NCBI RefSeq assembly: GCF_012516395.1 | Contig: NZ_CP051206.1 | Span: 4,903,334-4,967,333, forward strand | Direction: 5' to 3' | Length of the DNA: 64,000 nucleotides | Origin: Dolichospermum flos-aquae CCAP 1403/13F | Lineage (GTDB): Bacteria; Cyanobacteriota; Cyanobacteriia; Cyanobacteriales; Nostocaceae | In this document: positions 8,561-16,359 of the stretch, one piece after another | Layout of the letters: every line of letters starts with the position of its first letter | Position numbering within the stretch: position 1 is the stretch's first letter | The notes under the pieces: model-generated | Database searches by the model: none | What the model saw: only the letters and a program-made list of their open reading frames with translations | What the model was told of the DNA's origin: nothing | Translations under genes and position numbers: made by a program

Positions 8561-8633
8561 GTATCTTATTTTCTGGGTGATTCTTAGGGTGAAAGTTGCG
8601 ATAGCGAAGCGCTGCTGCAAGCAGTTCGCTATA
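8561..8633. repeat. 73-bp direct repeat, copy B (flanks Uma2 gene)
   Basis: Same orientation as 7780-7852 and the same terminal hairpin core (GCGAAGCGCTGCTGCAAGC). It lies just upstream of the Uma2 start and about 100 bp before leuS. Confidence 0.8.
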
Positions 8634-8729
8634 TAGCTGATTTAATTATTTAATTTTCACTCTTAATGTCTGATATCTACAATTATGCCACAATAGCGAG
8701 ATTAGGTAAAAGCATTAGGAGTTTTAGTT

Positions 8730-11309
8730 GTGGAGTCCCCCCAAAAAACATCATACCAACCAGCCGCAATAGAGGAAAAATGGCAACAAACATGGTTAGA
8801 ACTTGGCTTAGATAAAACCCCTCAAGATACAAACAAGCCAAAATTCTACGCGCTTTCCATGTTCCCTTACCCATCTGGTAGCTTGCACATGGGTCACGTT
8901 CGTAACTATACAATTACAGATGTGATTGCCCGCCTCAAACGGATGCAAGGGTATCGGGTATTACATCCAATGGGTTGGGATGCCTTCGGACTACCAGCAG
9001 AAAACGCCGCCATTGATAGAGGTGTACCCCCTGCTAAATGGACATATCAAAATATTGCCCAAATGCGGCAACAATTACAACGTCTGGGTTTATCCTTAGA
9101 TTGGGAAACTGAACTTGCTACCTGTTCCCCCGATTATTACAAATGGACACAGTGGATTTTTCTGCAATTTTTACAAGCCGGTTTAGCTTACCAAAGAGAA
9201 GCCGCAGTGAATTGGGACCCCATTGACCAAACTGTATTAGCAAACGAACAAGTTGATAACGAAGGACGTTCTTGGCGCAGTGGGGCAATAGTAGAACGTA
9301 AATTACTACGTCAATGGTTTTTTAAGATTACCGACTACGCCGAAGAATTATTAAATGACTTAGATAAACTCACAGGTTGGCCGGAACGAGTTAAATTAAT
9401 GCAAGCCAACTGGATAGGAAAATCCACAGGTGCTTATTTAGAATTTCCTATTGTCGGCTTAGATGAAAAAATCGGCGTTTATACTACCCGTCCCGATACC
9501 ATTTATGGTGTGAGTTACGTTGTTTTAGCCCCAGAACACCCCTTAACTCAGGTTATTACCACATCAGACCAAAAAGCAGCAGTAGCAGCCTTTATCAAGG
9601 AAGTCAGCAACCAAAGCGAGTTAGAACGGACTGCGGAAGACAAACCAAAACGCGGTATTCCTACGGGGGGAAAAGTCGTGAATCCCTTCACTGGGGAAGA
9701 AGTACCCGTATGGATTGCAGATTATGTTCTCTATGAATATGGTACAGGTGCGGTAATGGGTGTACCGGCACATGATGTCCGAGATTTTAAATTTGCTAAA
9801 GAACAAGATTTAGCTATTAAAGTGGTAATTGTTCCCGAAGTTGGTGCAGAAGAAACTTTAAAATCAGCATATACAGAAGCGGGAATTTTAGTTAATTCTG
9901 GTGACTTCAATGGCATGAATTCTGTAGATGCGAAAAAAGCCATTATCGAATTTGCCGAAAAACAAAACTTTGGTAAATTAAGAATACAATATCGCCTCAG
10001 AGATTGGTTAATTTCTCGACAACGTTATTGGGGCGCACCTATCCCTGTTATTCACTGTCCTGAATGTGGAATTGTGCCTGTACCTGACAAAGATTTACCT
10101 GTCCAATTACCAGAAGATATTGAATTAAGTGGTCGTGGTGGTTCACCTTTAGCACAACTAGAAAGTTGGGTAAATGTGCCTTGTCCAACTTGCGGTACTC
10201 CTGCGAAACGGGAAACCGATACAATGGATACTTTTATTGATTCTTCTTGGTATTTCTTACGTTATCCTGACGCGAAGAATGAGGAAAAGATTTTTGATTC
10301 TGGTAAAGTAAATGATTGGATGCCTGTAGATCAATATGTAGGAGGAATTGAACACGCAATTTTACATTTATTGTATTCGCGTTTCTTCACTAAAGTATTG
10401 AGAGATAGAGGTTTATTTAATTTTGATGAACCATTTCAAAAGTTGTTAACTCAGGGAATGGTACAGGGTTTAACTTACATGAACCCGAATAAAGGTGGTA
10501 AGGATAAATGGATTCCTTCAAATTTAGTTGATGCTAATAATCCTCTAGATCCACAAACTGGAGAACCTTTACAACGTCTCTATGCTACCATGTCTAAATC
10601 AAAAGGCAATGGTGTTGCCCCGGAAGATGTGATTAATAAATATGGCATTGATACGGCGAGAATGTTCATTTTATTTAAAGCACCTCCTGAAAAAGATTTA
10701 GAATGGGATGAGGCTGATGTTGAGGGGCAATTCCGCTTTTTAAATCGCGTTTGGCGGTTGGTGACAGATTATGCTGCTGCGGGAGTTTGTAAGCAAAAAG
10801 CGGAAATTGATAAGTTAAATAAAGCCGAAAAAGATTTGCGTCGCGCAATTCATATTGCTATTCAAGCAATTACGGAAGATGTGGTAGATGAATATCAATT
10901 CAATACGGCAATTTCGGAATTGATGAAGTTAAGCAATGCCTTGACTGATGCTGATTGTCATAATTCGCCAATTTACGCGGAAGGGATGCAAACTTTGGTG
11001 ATTATGTTAGCGCCTTTTGCCCCCCATATTGGTGATGAATTATGGCAATTGTTGGGGAATAAAAGTTCTGTGCATACCCAAACTTGGCCAAGTTTTGATC
11101 CTGCGGCTTTGATAGCTGATGAAATTACTTTGGTAATTCAAATTATGGGTAAAACTCGCGGCGCTATTCAAGTTCCTTCGCAATCTGATAAGGCTGAGTT
11201 GGAAAAATATGCGCGTGAGTCGGAAGCTGGACAACGTTATTTGGAAGGAAAGGAAGTTAAGAAGGTGATTGTTGTTCCTGGTAAGTTGGTGAATTTCGTT
11301 TTGGGTTAG
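8730..11309 (+). CDS. leuS: Leucyl-tRNA synthetase
   Basis: 859 residues, the usual bacterial LeuRS length. It charges tRNA-Leu with leucine in the cytoplasm. The class I signatures are present: HMGH at 53-56 and MSKSKGN near 621-627. In between are the zinc-binding region (CPECG/CPTCG, near 430-490), the editing domain ([12 protein letters not shown] near 330) and the WYFLRYPD stretch. The start is GTG 8730 with AGGAG (8717-8721) 8 nt upstream. The C-terminal domain ends [16 protein letters not shown], so it is complete. No operon partner. Confidence 0.97.
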   Translation: MESPQKTSYQPAAIEEKWQQTWLELGLDKTPQDTNKPKFYALSMFPYPSGSLHMGHVRNYTITDVIARLKRMQGYRVLHPMGWDAFGLPAENAAIDRGVPPAKWTYQNIAQMRQQLQRLGLSLDWETELATCSPDYYKWTQWIFLQFLQAGLAYQREAAVNWDPIDQTVLANEQVDNEGRSWRSGAIVERKLLRQWFFKITDYAEELLNDLDKLTGWPERVKLMQANWIGKSTGAYLEFPIVGLDEKIGVYTTRPDTIYGVSYVVLAPEHPLTQVITTSDQKAAVAAFIKEVSNQSELERTAEDKPKRGIPTGGKVVNPFTGEEVPVWIADYVLYEYGTGAVMGVPAHDVRDFKFAKEQDLAIKVVIVPEVGAEETLKSAYTEAGILVNSGDFNGMNSVDAKKAIIEFAEKQNFGKLRIQYRLRDWLISRQRYWGAPIPVIHCPECGIVPVPDKDLPVQLPEDIELSGRGGSPLAQLESWVNVPCPTCGTPAKRETDTMDTFIDSSWYFLRYPDAKNEEKIFDSGKVNDWMPVDQYVGGIEHAILHLLYSRFFTKVLRDRGLFNFDEPFQKLLTQGMVQGLTYMNPNKGGKDKWIPSNLVDANNPLDPQTGEPLQRLYATMSKSKGNGVAPEDVINKYGIDTARMFILFKAPPEKDLEWDEADVEGQFRFLNRVWRLVTDYAAAGVCKQKAEIDKLNKAEKDLRRAIHIAIQAITEDVVDEYQFNTAISELMKLSNALTDADCHNSPIYAEGMQTLVIMLAPFAPHIGDELWQLLGNKSSVHTQTWPSFDPAALIADEITLVIQIMGKTRGAIQVPSQSDKAELEKYARESEAGQRYLEGKEVKKVIVVPGKLVNFVLG

Positions 11310-11314
11310 TTTTT

Positions 11315-11399
11315 GTAGGTTGGGTTAAATGAAATGCAACCCAACTTATGTATTATTATTGGTTGATGTTGGGTTTCCTTGCGTCAACCCAACTTACAG
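11315..11399. repeat. GTAGGTTGGGTT interspersed repeat, copy 1
   Basis: Contains GTAGGTTGGGTT ... AACCCAAC, then TATTATTATTGGTTGATGTT, then GTTGGGTT ... AACCCAAC, i.e. two stem-loops. A second copy lies at 11976-12040 and a short version at 30518-30548. This is a known type of cyanobacterial interspersed palindrome. Confidence 0.75.
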
Positions 11400-11440
11400 A
11401 CTTAAAATAACTTAGTTAAAAGTTTTTATTGGAAGCTGTT

Positions 11441-11968
11441 ATGCGTAAAGGTGTGATTACACAATGGAAAGATAACAGGGGTTTTGGATTTATACAACCT
11501 AGTGATGGAGGTAAAGAAATTTTCCTTCACATCAGTGAAATAAAGGTGGCAAGTCGTCGTCCAAAAGTAGGTGATACAATCCTGTACGAATTAACAACAG
11601 CCTCAGATGGAAAACTTCGCGCCACTAAAGCATCAATTGATGGAGTTCCATCTCTACCTGTCAGAAAATACCAAAAGGTAAAAAAAGGTAGTCTTATGAA
11701 AAAACTTATCGGGATTACTGTTGCTGTTGGTTGTGTTATTTTTGCAACGGAATTTAAAGGTAGCCGTTCTCCAACTCCAATCACATCGTTCACTAAACCA
11801 GGATGTAAAATCAAAGGTAATATTTCTATAAACACTGGTAGTAAATTTTATCACGTTCCTGGCGCTGAAGATTATGAATCAACAGTAATTGATCCAACCA
11901 AGGGAGAGAAATGGTTTTGTAAAGAGTCAGAAGCGTTGGCCAATGGTTGGCGTAAAGCACCAAAATAA
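11441..11968 (+). CDS. Cold-shock-domain / transmembrane / sunset-domain fusion protein
   Basis: 175 residues from ATG 11441, which has GGAAG 5 nt upstream; an in-frame TTG at 11429 is less likely. Residues 1-70 are a cold-shock domain with its RNP motifs (GFGFIQ, IFLHISE). A Lys-rich link and one hydrophobic helix follow (KKLIGITVAVGCVIFATEF, about 87-105). The C-terminus (CKIKGNISINTGSKFYHVPG ... GEKWFCKESEALANGW) is the Cys-rich sunset domain often found at the end of secreted nucleases. Known CSD-membrane proteins carry DUF1294 instead, so this combination is unusual. The topology would put a nucleic-acid-binding domain inside and the sunset domain outside, or tether an RNA chaperone to the membrane. 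Both flanks carry the same interspersed repeat. Confidence 0.75.
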   Translation: MRKGVITQWKDNRGFGFIQPSDGGKEIFLHISEIKVASRRPKVGDTILYELTTASDGKLRATKASIDGVPSLPVRKYQKVKKGSLMKKLIGITVAVGCVIFATEFKGSRSPTPITSFTKPGCKIKGNISINTGSKFYHVPGAEDYESTVIDPTKGEKWFCKESEALANGWRKAPK

Positions 11969-11975
11969 AATTTTT

Positions 11976-12040
11976 AGCAACCCAACACATTTATTATTAT
12001 TGGTTGATGTTGGGTTTCTGTGCGTTAACCCAACCTACAC
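11976..12040. repeat. GTAGGTTGGGTT interspersed repeat, copy 2
   Basis: Same core as 11315-11399 (TATTATTATTGGTTGATGTT followed by GTTGGGTT ... AACCCAACCTAC). It lies on the other side of the cold-shock fusion gene in the same orientation. Confidence 0.75.
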
Positions 12041-12107
12041 TTTTATAAGTGATTTTTTTAGAGAAATCTGGTACTATTGAGAATGGATATATAAATCATT
12101 TCAAGTA

Positions 12108-12410
12108 ATGAAAGTAAAGCTTCACAATAATGCAAACTCTTCTCGTACTGCGGTAAAACTTTCCAGTAAGTACATGGTTGTTTATCACAAAAAGGGAGAA
12201 ACATTAGGAATGAATAGAATATTGTCCCCAAATATGGAAAAGCACTATTTTGTAAAGGCATTTTTAGATTTCCTTGCTAGAGATATTAAGAAAAATCCTA
12301 GCACTATTGAACCACTTACAGAAGATATGTATCGTCGTGCTTCATTGCTTACGGAAGGGATGGAAGTTGATCTTGATGAAGAGTTCCCAGAGGATTTCAT
12401 ATTTGTATGA
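12108..12410 (+). CDS. PrlF-like antitoxin
   Basis: 100 residues. The C-terminal two-thirds (AFLDFLARDIKKNPSTIEPL ... LTEGMEVDLDEEFPEDF) match PrlF/SohA, the antitoxin of the PrlF-YhaV type II system. The N-terminal 45 residues do not show the AbrB-like swapped-hairpin pattern expected there, so that part may be diverged or frameshifted. The stop overlaps the next ATG (ATGA at 12407-12410), the usual antitoxin-toxin coupling. The downstream toxin is broken, so this is probably an orphaned antitoxin. Confidence 0.6.
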   Translation: MKVKLHNNANSSRTAVKLSSKYMVVYHKKGETLGMNRILSPNMEKHYFVKAFLDFLARDIKKNPSTIEPLTEDMYRRASLLTEGMEVDLDEEFPEDFIFV

Positions 12411-12575
12411 ATGTTAATGGGTGGACATTAAAAATTCATCCTGCCTTCGGTGAAAAATATAACAAATTGATTATTCAGGTTGAGGAACTTAAAGAAAAAA
12501 TCCAGAAGGATATCAGCAACATCCAGCTACAAAGTTTCTTAAAAATATTACTGAGCTTATTTTTAATGCTCCATT
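12407..12575 (+). pseudogene. YhaV toxin, frameshifted and truncated remnant
   Basis: The reading frame starts NGWTLKIHPAFGEKYNKLI and then VEELKEK, which is the N-terminus of the YhaV ribonuclease toxin. At a run of A residues (about 12492-12500) the homology jumps to the +1 frame: NPEGYQQHPATKFLKNITEL, the next conserved YhaV block. After about 12575 homology ends abruptly, because the DNA becomes the 3' end of the opposite-strand gene at 12513-12866. At least 90 C-terminal residues with the catalytic part are missing, so no active toxin is made. Confidence 0.65.
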
Positions 12576-12866
12576 TCTCAACCATTCAATTGGTTGTTCT
12601 TCATCTACTTTATCTGGATTTACCCATACAATATCCTTGAGTTCATCTATTTTTACAGATGCTTCACTAAAAAATTTTCTCGCAGTATTATCATCCAATG
12701 ATATAACAATTTTATCTGTTGCTAGTGCTGCTTCTATTAAACATAAATCTTTTGTCATTTCTGCAATTCTTTTATTGCCAACATTAGCAGCAATACTTTC
12801 TATCTCAGTCCATAAACTATCATTTATTGATATTTCCAGATAGTTCCATTTTTTCTTTGCTACCAT
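12513..12866 (-). pseudogene. PIN-like protein fragment
   Basis: 117 codons on the - strand. The centre (LCLIEAALATDKIVISLDDN) resembles the C-terminal half of a PIN-domain ribonuclease, with acidic residues in SLDDN. The N-terminal catalytic aspartate region is missing; upstream in frame there is a stop within the hairpin at 12894-12917. The final residues (about 12513-12575) are read antisense to YhaV sequence, so the natural C-terminus has been replaced too. It was probably the toxin half of another TA locus, now a fragment inserted into YhaV. Function is inferred from weak resemblance. Confidence 0.45.
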
Positions 12867-12893
12867 TTGTCGTCGCCAAGTTAGGGCAAATAA

Positions 12894-12917
12894 AGAGAGC
12901 TACTTGGATAGCTCTCT
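12894..12917. repeat. Hairpin AGAGAGCTA/TAGCTCTCT
   Basis: A 9-bp perfect inverted repeat with loop CTTGGA. It shares its stem with the hairpin at 13048-13073, so the two may be copies of one terminator-like element flanking this spacer. Confidence 0.55.
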
Positions 12918-13000
12918 AAAATCATCAGGGTGCATCTACTTAGCACATTATATAATTCTAGCACCAAGGGGTCAAACCCCCTATTTTTTATTTTTGTCAG

Positions 13001-13036
13001 TTGTCCGTTGTCCGTTGTTCCCTGTTCCCTGTTCCC
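13001..13036. repeat. Heptanucleotide STRR (TTGTCCG / CTGTTCC)
   Basis: Five 7-bp units in tandem: TTGTCCG twice, TTGTTCC, CTGTTCC twice. This is the short tandemly repeated repetitive class typical of heterocystous cyanobacteria; a related array is at 46736-46766. Confidence 0.8.
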
Positions 13037-13047
13037 TTTAAAAAGAA

Positions 13048-13073
13048 AGAGAGCCAATAAAAACTAGCTCTCT
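13048..13073 (-). terminator. Rho-independent terminator of gatB
   Basis: Read on the - strand, an AGAGAGC/GCTCTCT stem with a 12-nt loop is followed by TTCTTTTTAAA. It lies 60 bp beyond the gatB stop. Confidence 0.65.
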
Positions 13074-13133
13074 CGATAATCAAGTTGCGTCTTATTATCA
13101 CACTATACCATTTTCAGGGTGAGGGGTATCACC

Positions 13134-14615
13134 CTACATTGGGGCATTGAGTTTCTCTTCTAACAATTGATTGGTGAGTTTGGGTTCTGCACGTTTATCG
13201 GTTTTTTTCAGGACTTGTCCGACGAAAAAGCCTTTGAGGTTGGTGTTACCTTTGCGGTATTTTTCGACTTGTTGGGCGTTAGCAGCCATGATTTCATCAA
13301 TAATCGGTTCGAGAATGGTACGATCTGAAATGAGTTCTTGACCAGCAAAAGCTGTTTCTGGAGAAACTCCATTTAATAAGTCTGTGAGTTTTTCCTTAGC
13401 TTGAGCGTTGCTGATTTTACCATTTTCAATGCGAGTAATCACGTCTGCTAGATTAACAGCAGTCAGTTTAATTTCAGAGATGGTGAGTTTTTGTTTATTT
13501 AAGTACCCAGCGATATCTTGAGTAATCCAATTAGCCGCAGATTTGGGATTTGCACCTTTAGATATTGCACTTTCAAAATAGTCTGCAACTGGTTTATCCT
13601 CAGTTAAGACCCGCGCATCATAAGCCGAAAGTCCCAAGTCATTTTCATAATGATGGCGTTTGCGGGCTGGTAATTCGGGTAATTCACTTAACCATGAATC
13701 TAATTCTGTTTGGGTGACTTCAATGGGGGCTAAATCTGGTTCTGGGAAGTAACGATAATCACTAGAACCTTCTTTAATCCGCATACTGCTGGTGCGTTGT
13801 GAACCTTCTTCCCACAGTCGGGTTTCTTGAACAATCTTTTCTCCTGATTCAATGGCTGCGATTTGGCGTTCAATTTCATAATCAATCGCTTTTTGAATCG
13901 CACTGAAGGAGTTCATATTCTTGATTTCTACCTTAGTGCCAAATTGCTCTCGTCCCACCGGACGGACAGAAATATTCACATCACAACGCAGAGATCCTTC
14001 TTGCATATTTCCATCACTGACACCAAGATACCGCACAATCCGCCGCAGTTCTTGGGCATATTCAGCCGCTTCTTGTCCGGTTCGCAAATCAGGTTCAGAA
14101 ACAATTTCCACCAAGGGAATACCAGCTCGGTTATAATCTACGAGAGAATAGGTAGAACCGGAAAGCCTATCACTACCTGCGTGGACGAGTTTCCCCGCGT
14201 CCTCTTCCATGTGTAAGCGAGTAATACCAATGCGTTTACGGCTGGGATTTCCCTCATCATCTACCAATTCAATTTCTATCCAACCATGTTCGGCTATGGG
14301 TAAATCATATTGAGAAATTTGGTAATTTTTGGGTAAATCAGGATAAAAATATTGTTTGCGGTCAAATTTACTATACCGAGCGATTTGACAATTTAGCGCC
14401 AAACCAGTTTTCACGGCGTATTCGAGAACTTTGGCGTTGAGTACGGGTAAAACTCCTGGTAAACCCATACATATTGGGTCAATGTTAGTATTGGGGTCAG
14501 CACCAAAAGCTGTGGAACTGTTGGAGAAAATTTTGGTGTTGGTACTGAGTTGACAATGGGTTTCTAAGCCAATAATCGCTTCGTATTCTGTTTTTACAGG
14601 TGTAGCTGTGGTCAT
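13134..14615 (-). CDS. gatB: Asp-tRNA(Asn)/Glu-tRNA(Gln) amidotransferase subunit B
   Basis: 493 residues, the normal GatB length. GatB is the tRNA-binding and kinase subunit of the GatCAB complex that makes Gln-tRNA(Gln) from misacylated Glu-tRNA, the route used by cyanobacteria. Recognisable blocks are YEAIIGLETHCQLSTNTKIF at the start, PDLPKNYQISQYDLPI, HMEEDAGKL, DYNRAGIPLVEIV and the SLRCDVNISVR region. The C-terminal tail domain (YRKGNTNLKGFFVGQVLKKT) is complete. It is followed by a terminator at 13048-13073 and is not linked to gatA or gatC here. Confidence 0.96.
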   Translation of the reverse strand: MTTATPVKTEYEAIIGLETHCQLSTNTKIFSNSSTAFGADPNTNIDPICMGLPGVLPVLNAKVLEYAVKTGLALNCQIARYSKFDRKQYFYPDLPKNYQISQYDLPIAEHGWIEIELVDDEGNPSRKRIGITRLHMEEDAGKLVHAGSDRLSGSTYSLVDYNRAGIPLVEIVSEPDLRTGQEAAEYAQELRRIVRYLGVSDGNMQEGSLRCDVNISVRPVGREQFGTKVEIKNMNSFSAIQKAIDYEIERQIAAIESGEKIVQETRLWEEGSQRTSSMRIKEGSSDYRYFPEPDLAPIEVTQTELDSWLSELPELPARKRHHYENDLGLSAYDARVLTEDKPVADYFESAISKGANPKSAANWITQDIAGYLNKQKLTISEIKLTAVNLADVITRIENGKISNAQAKEKLTDLLNGVSPETAFAGQELISDRTILEPIIDEIMAANAQQVEKYRKGNTNLKGFFVGQVLKKTDKRAEPKLTNQLLEEKLNAPM

Positions 14616-14726
14616 ATCCAGATTTTGCCATTTTTCTGATTTGGTACTATTTTAGCGGTTTTGGGTTGATATTAAGGGTGAGGCGATCGCGCTATTCTGT
14701 GAGATTATAAGAGACTAGGCTGAAAA

Positions 14727-14831
14727 CCCTTGAAGTTGAGTTTTGGAGCGTGGTGGTCAGTGAGCAGTTCGGCAAGCTCACTGTAACACTTGTCGAACTG
14801 CGGAAAAACTCAACTGTCCTTTAGGCAAGGG
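14727..14831 (+). other. Strongly structured sequence upstream of TnpB
   Basis: Nested inverted repeats: CCCTTG (14727-32) pairs with CAAGGG (14826-31), and AGTTGAGTTTT (14734-44) pairs with AAAACTCAACT (14805-15). Two competing inner hairpins follow: CAGTGAGC/GCTCACTG (14758-65/14776-83) and GCAGTTCG/CGAACTGC (14764-71/14794-801). The inner part looks like a REP-type palindrome. It may be the left-end region of the TnpB element, or an independent repeat or RNA; I cannot decide. Confidence 0.4.
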
Positions 14832-14878
14832 ATGAAAGCCAGGTAGAGGCTGTCTTCCTCCACAGAAAGTTTTTCTCG

Positions 14879-14916
14879 TTGACAAAATTATAATATATGA
14901 GTTAGCATAATTTTGT
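14879..14916 (+). promoter_or_regulatory. Inverted repeat and promoter-like region before tnpB
   Basis: A TTGACA box (14879-14884) is followed by ACAAAATTAT (14882-14891) and its perfect complement ATAATTTTGT (14907-14916). The 10-bp inverted repeat lies 18 bp before the tnpB ATG and could be an operator or the subterminal hairpin of the element's left end. Confidence 0.35.
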
Positions 14917-14934
14917 GGTGTTTAGGTCGAAACC

Positions 14935-16158
14935 ATGATAATTTACGAGTTCAAAGTCAAAGGAAAAGATAGGCAATATCGCGCAATAGATGAGGCTATT
15001 CGTGCATCTCAGTTCATCCAAAATAAATGTTTAAGATATTGGATGGATAACAAAGGTGCGACGAAATATGATCTCAATAAATATTGCGCGATTTTGGCAT
15101 CTGAATTTCCTTTTGCGGATGAACTTAATTCAATGGCAAGACAATCTGCTGCGGAGCGTTCTTGGAGTGCAATAGCTCGATTTTACGATAATTGTAAAAA
15201 GAAAGTTAAGGGTAAAAAGGGATTTCCGAAATTCAAAAAGAATTGCCGTTCAGTTGAGTACAAAGTTACCGGCTGGAAGTTATCCGAAACCAGAAAAGCA
15301 ATTACTTTCTCTGATAAAAAAGGTATAGGTACTCTGAAATTAAAAGGTACTTATGATCTTAATTTCTATGACATCAAGCAAATTAAGCGAGTTCGTTTAG
15401 TCCGTCGGGCTGATGGATATTATGCTCAATTTGCAATTGATGTCAAAATTAGAATTGAATCTCAACCAACGAATCAAATAGTTGGCTTAGATGTGGGCTT
15501 GAAATACTTTATTGCCGATTCAAAAGGTAATGTAGAACCTGCCCCACAATTCTATAGAAAATCAGAGAAGCAGTTAAGTCGGGCTAATCGTCAGAAATCC
15601 AAGAAGTTTGACAGAGATAAGAAAAAAGCTAAACAACCACAATCCAAGAACTATTTAAAAGCTAAAAATAGGTATGCCCGTAAACATTTAAGAGTAAGTA
15701 GGCAGCGAAAAGAATATTGCAAGAGATTAGCATATTCCGTGATCCAATCTAACGATTTGGTAGCTTATGAAGACTTAAATATTAAAGGCATGGTAAGAAA
15801 CCGACATTTAGCTAAATCAATTTCTGATGCTGGCTGGGCAACTTTTCGGCAATGGTTAGAATATTTTGGGCATAAATATGGGAAGATAACGGTTGCCGTC
15901 CCTCCCCGTAATACTTCTCAAAATTGTGCTAATTGTGGTCAAGAAGTGAAAAAATCCCTGTCAACCAGAACCCATAATTGTCATTATTGTGGATTCGTGG
16001 AAGATAGAGATATTAATGCCAGTATCAATATCCTAAAATTAGGATTAACTACGGTAGGGATACGGTCAGCTACGCTACAGGAGATTTGCCCTCTTGGGCG
16101 ATTGGTGAGGCAGCGCGGTCTTGGGGGTTTCCCCCATGAGCGACTGCCGAACCCGTAA
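14935..16158 (+). CDS. tnpB: TnpB, RNA-guided endonuclease of an IS200/IS605-type element
   Basis: 407 residues, full length for TnpB. It has an N-terminal helix-turn-helix/WED region and a split RuvC nuclease with all three acidic motifs: VGLDVGLKYFIAD, LVAYEDLNIKGM and EDRDINASINI. A zinc finger (CANCG ... CHYCG) sits between the last two. The family cleaves DNA guided by an omega-RNA made from its own 3' end and helps retain the element after excision. No TnpA transposase is adjacent, so this is a solo-TnpB element needing TnpA in trans. Start ATG 14935 has no strong ribosome site. The coding end overlaps the structured omega-RNA region. Confidence 0.93.
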   Translation: MIIYEFKVKGKDRQYRAIDEAIRASQFIQNKCLRYWMDNKGATKYDLNKYCAILASEFPFADELNSMARQSAAERSWSAIARFYDNCKKKVKGKKGFPKFKKNCRSVEYKVTGWKLSETRKAITFSDKKGIGTLKLKGTYDLNFYDIKQIKRVRLVRRADGYYAQFAIDVKIRIESQPTNQIVGLDVGLKYFIADSKGNVEPAPQFYRKSEKQLSRANRQKSKKFDRDKKKAKQPQSKNYLKAKNRYARKHLRVSRQRKEYCKRLAYSVIQSNDLVAYEDLNIKGMVRNRHLAKSISDAGWATFRQWLEYFGHKYGKITVAVPPRNTSQNCANCGQEVKKSLSTRTHNCHYCGFVEDRDINASINILKLGLTTVGIRSATLQEICPLGRLVRQRGLGGFPHERLPNP

Positions 16159-16232
16159 GGGTGCAAACCTGTCGTCTAACGGCGAGTCTGTGAATGTAGA
16201 ATCCCCGCGTCTTTAGACCGGGGAGTGTCAAC
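16050..16232 (+). ncRNA. Omega-RNA (reRNA) scaffold and right end of the TnpB element
   Basis: The 3' end of tnpB and the next 75 bp are rich in short stems. They finish with CCCCG-CGTC-TTTA-GAC-CGGGG (16203-16223) and then AGTGTCAAC, the classic right-end hairpin of cyanobacterial IS200/IS605 relatives. By family knowledge the guide would start right after the right end, near 16233. The 5' boundary is a guess. Confidence 0.55.
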
Positions 16233-16279
16233 AAGTTCATATTCCTTAGATAGAAAAATCAACGGAATTATTTTTTGAT

Positions 16280-16307
16280 GTAGAGACGTTTTATGTAACG
16301 TCTCTAC
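16280..16307. repeat. GTAGAGACGTT palindromic repeat
   Basis: An 11-bp perfect inverted repeat GTAGAGACGTT/AACGTCTCTAC with loop TTATGT, a very common cyanobacterial interspersed palindrome. It sits between the convergent tnpB and protease genes and could act as a terminator for either. Confidence 0.7.
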
Positions 16308-16359
16308 AAGTCTCTACAAATGTTCTAGATAGCGCATATTTAATTTCGGTCGTTGTCTC

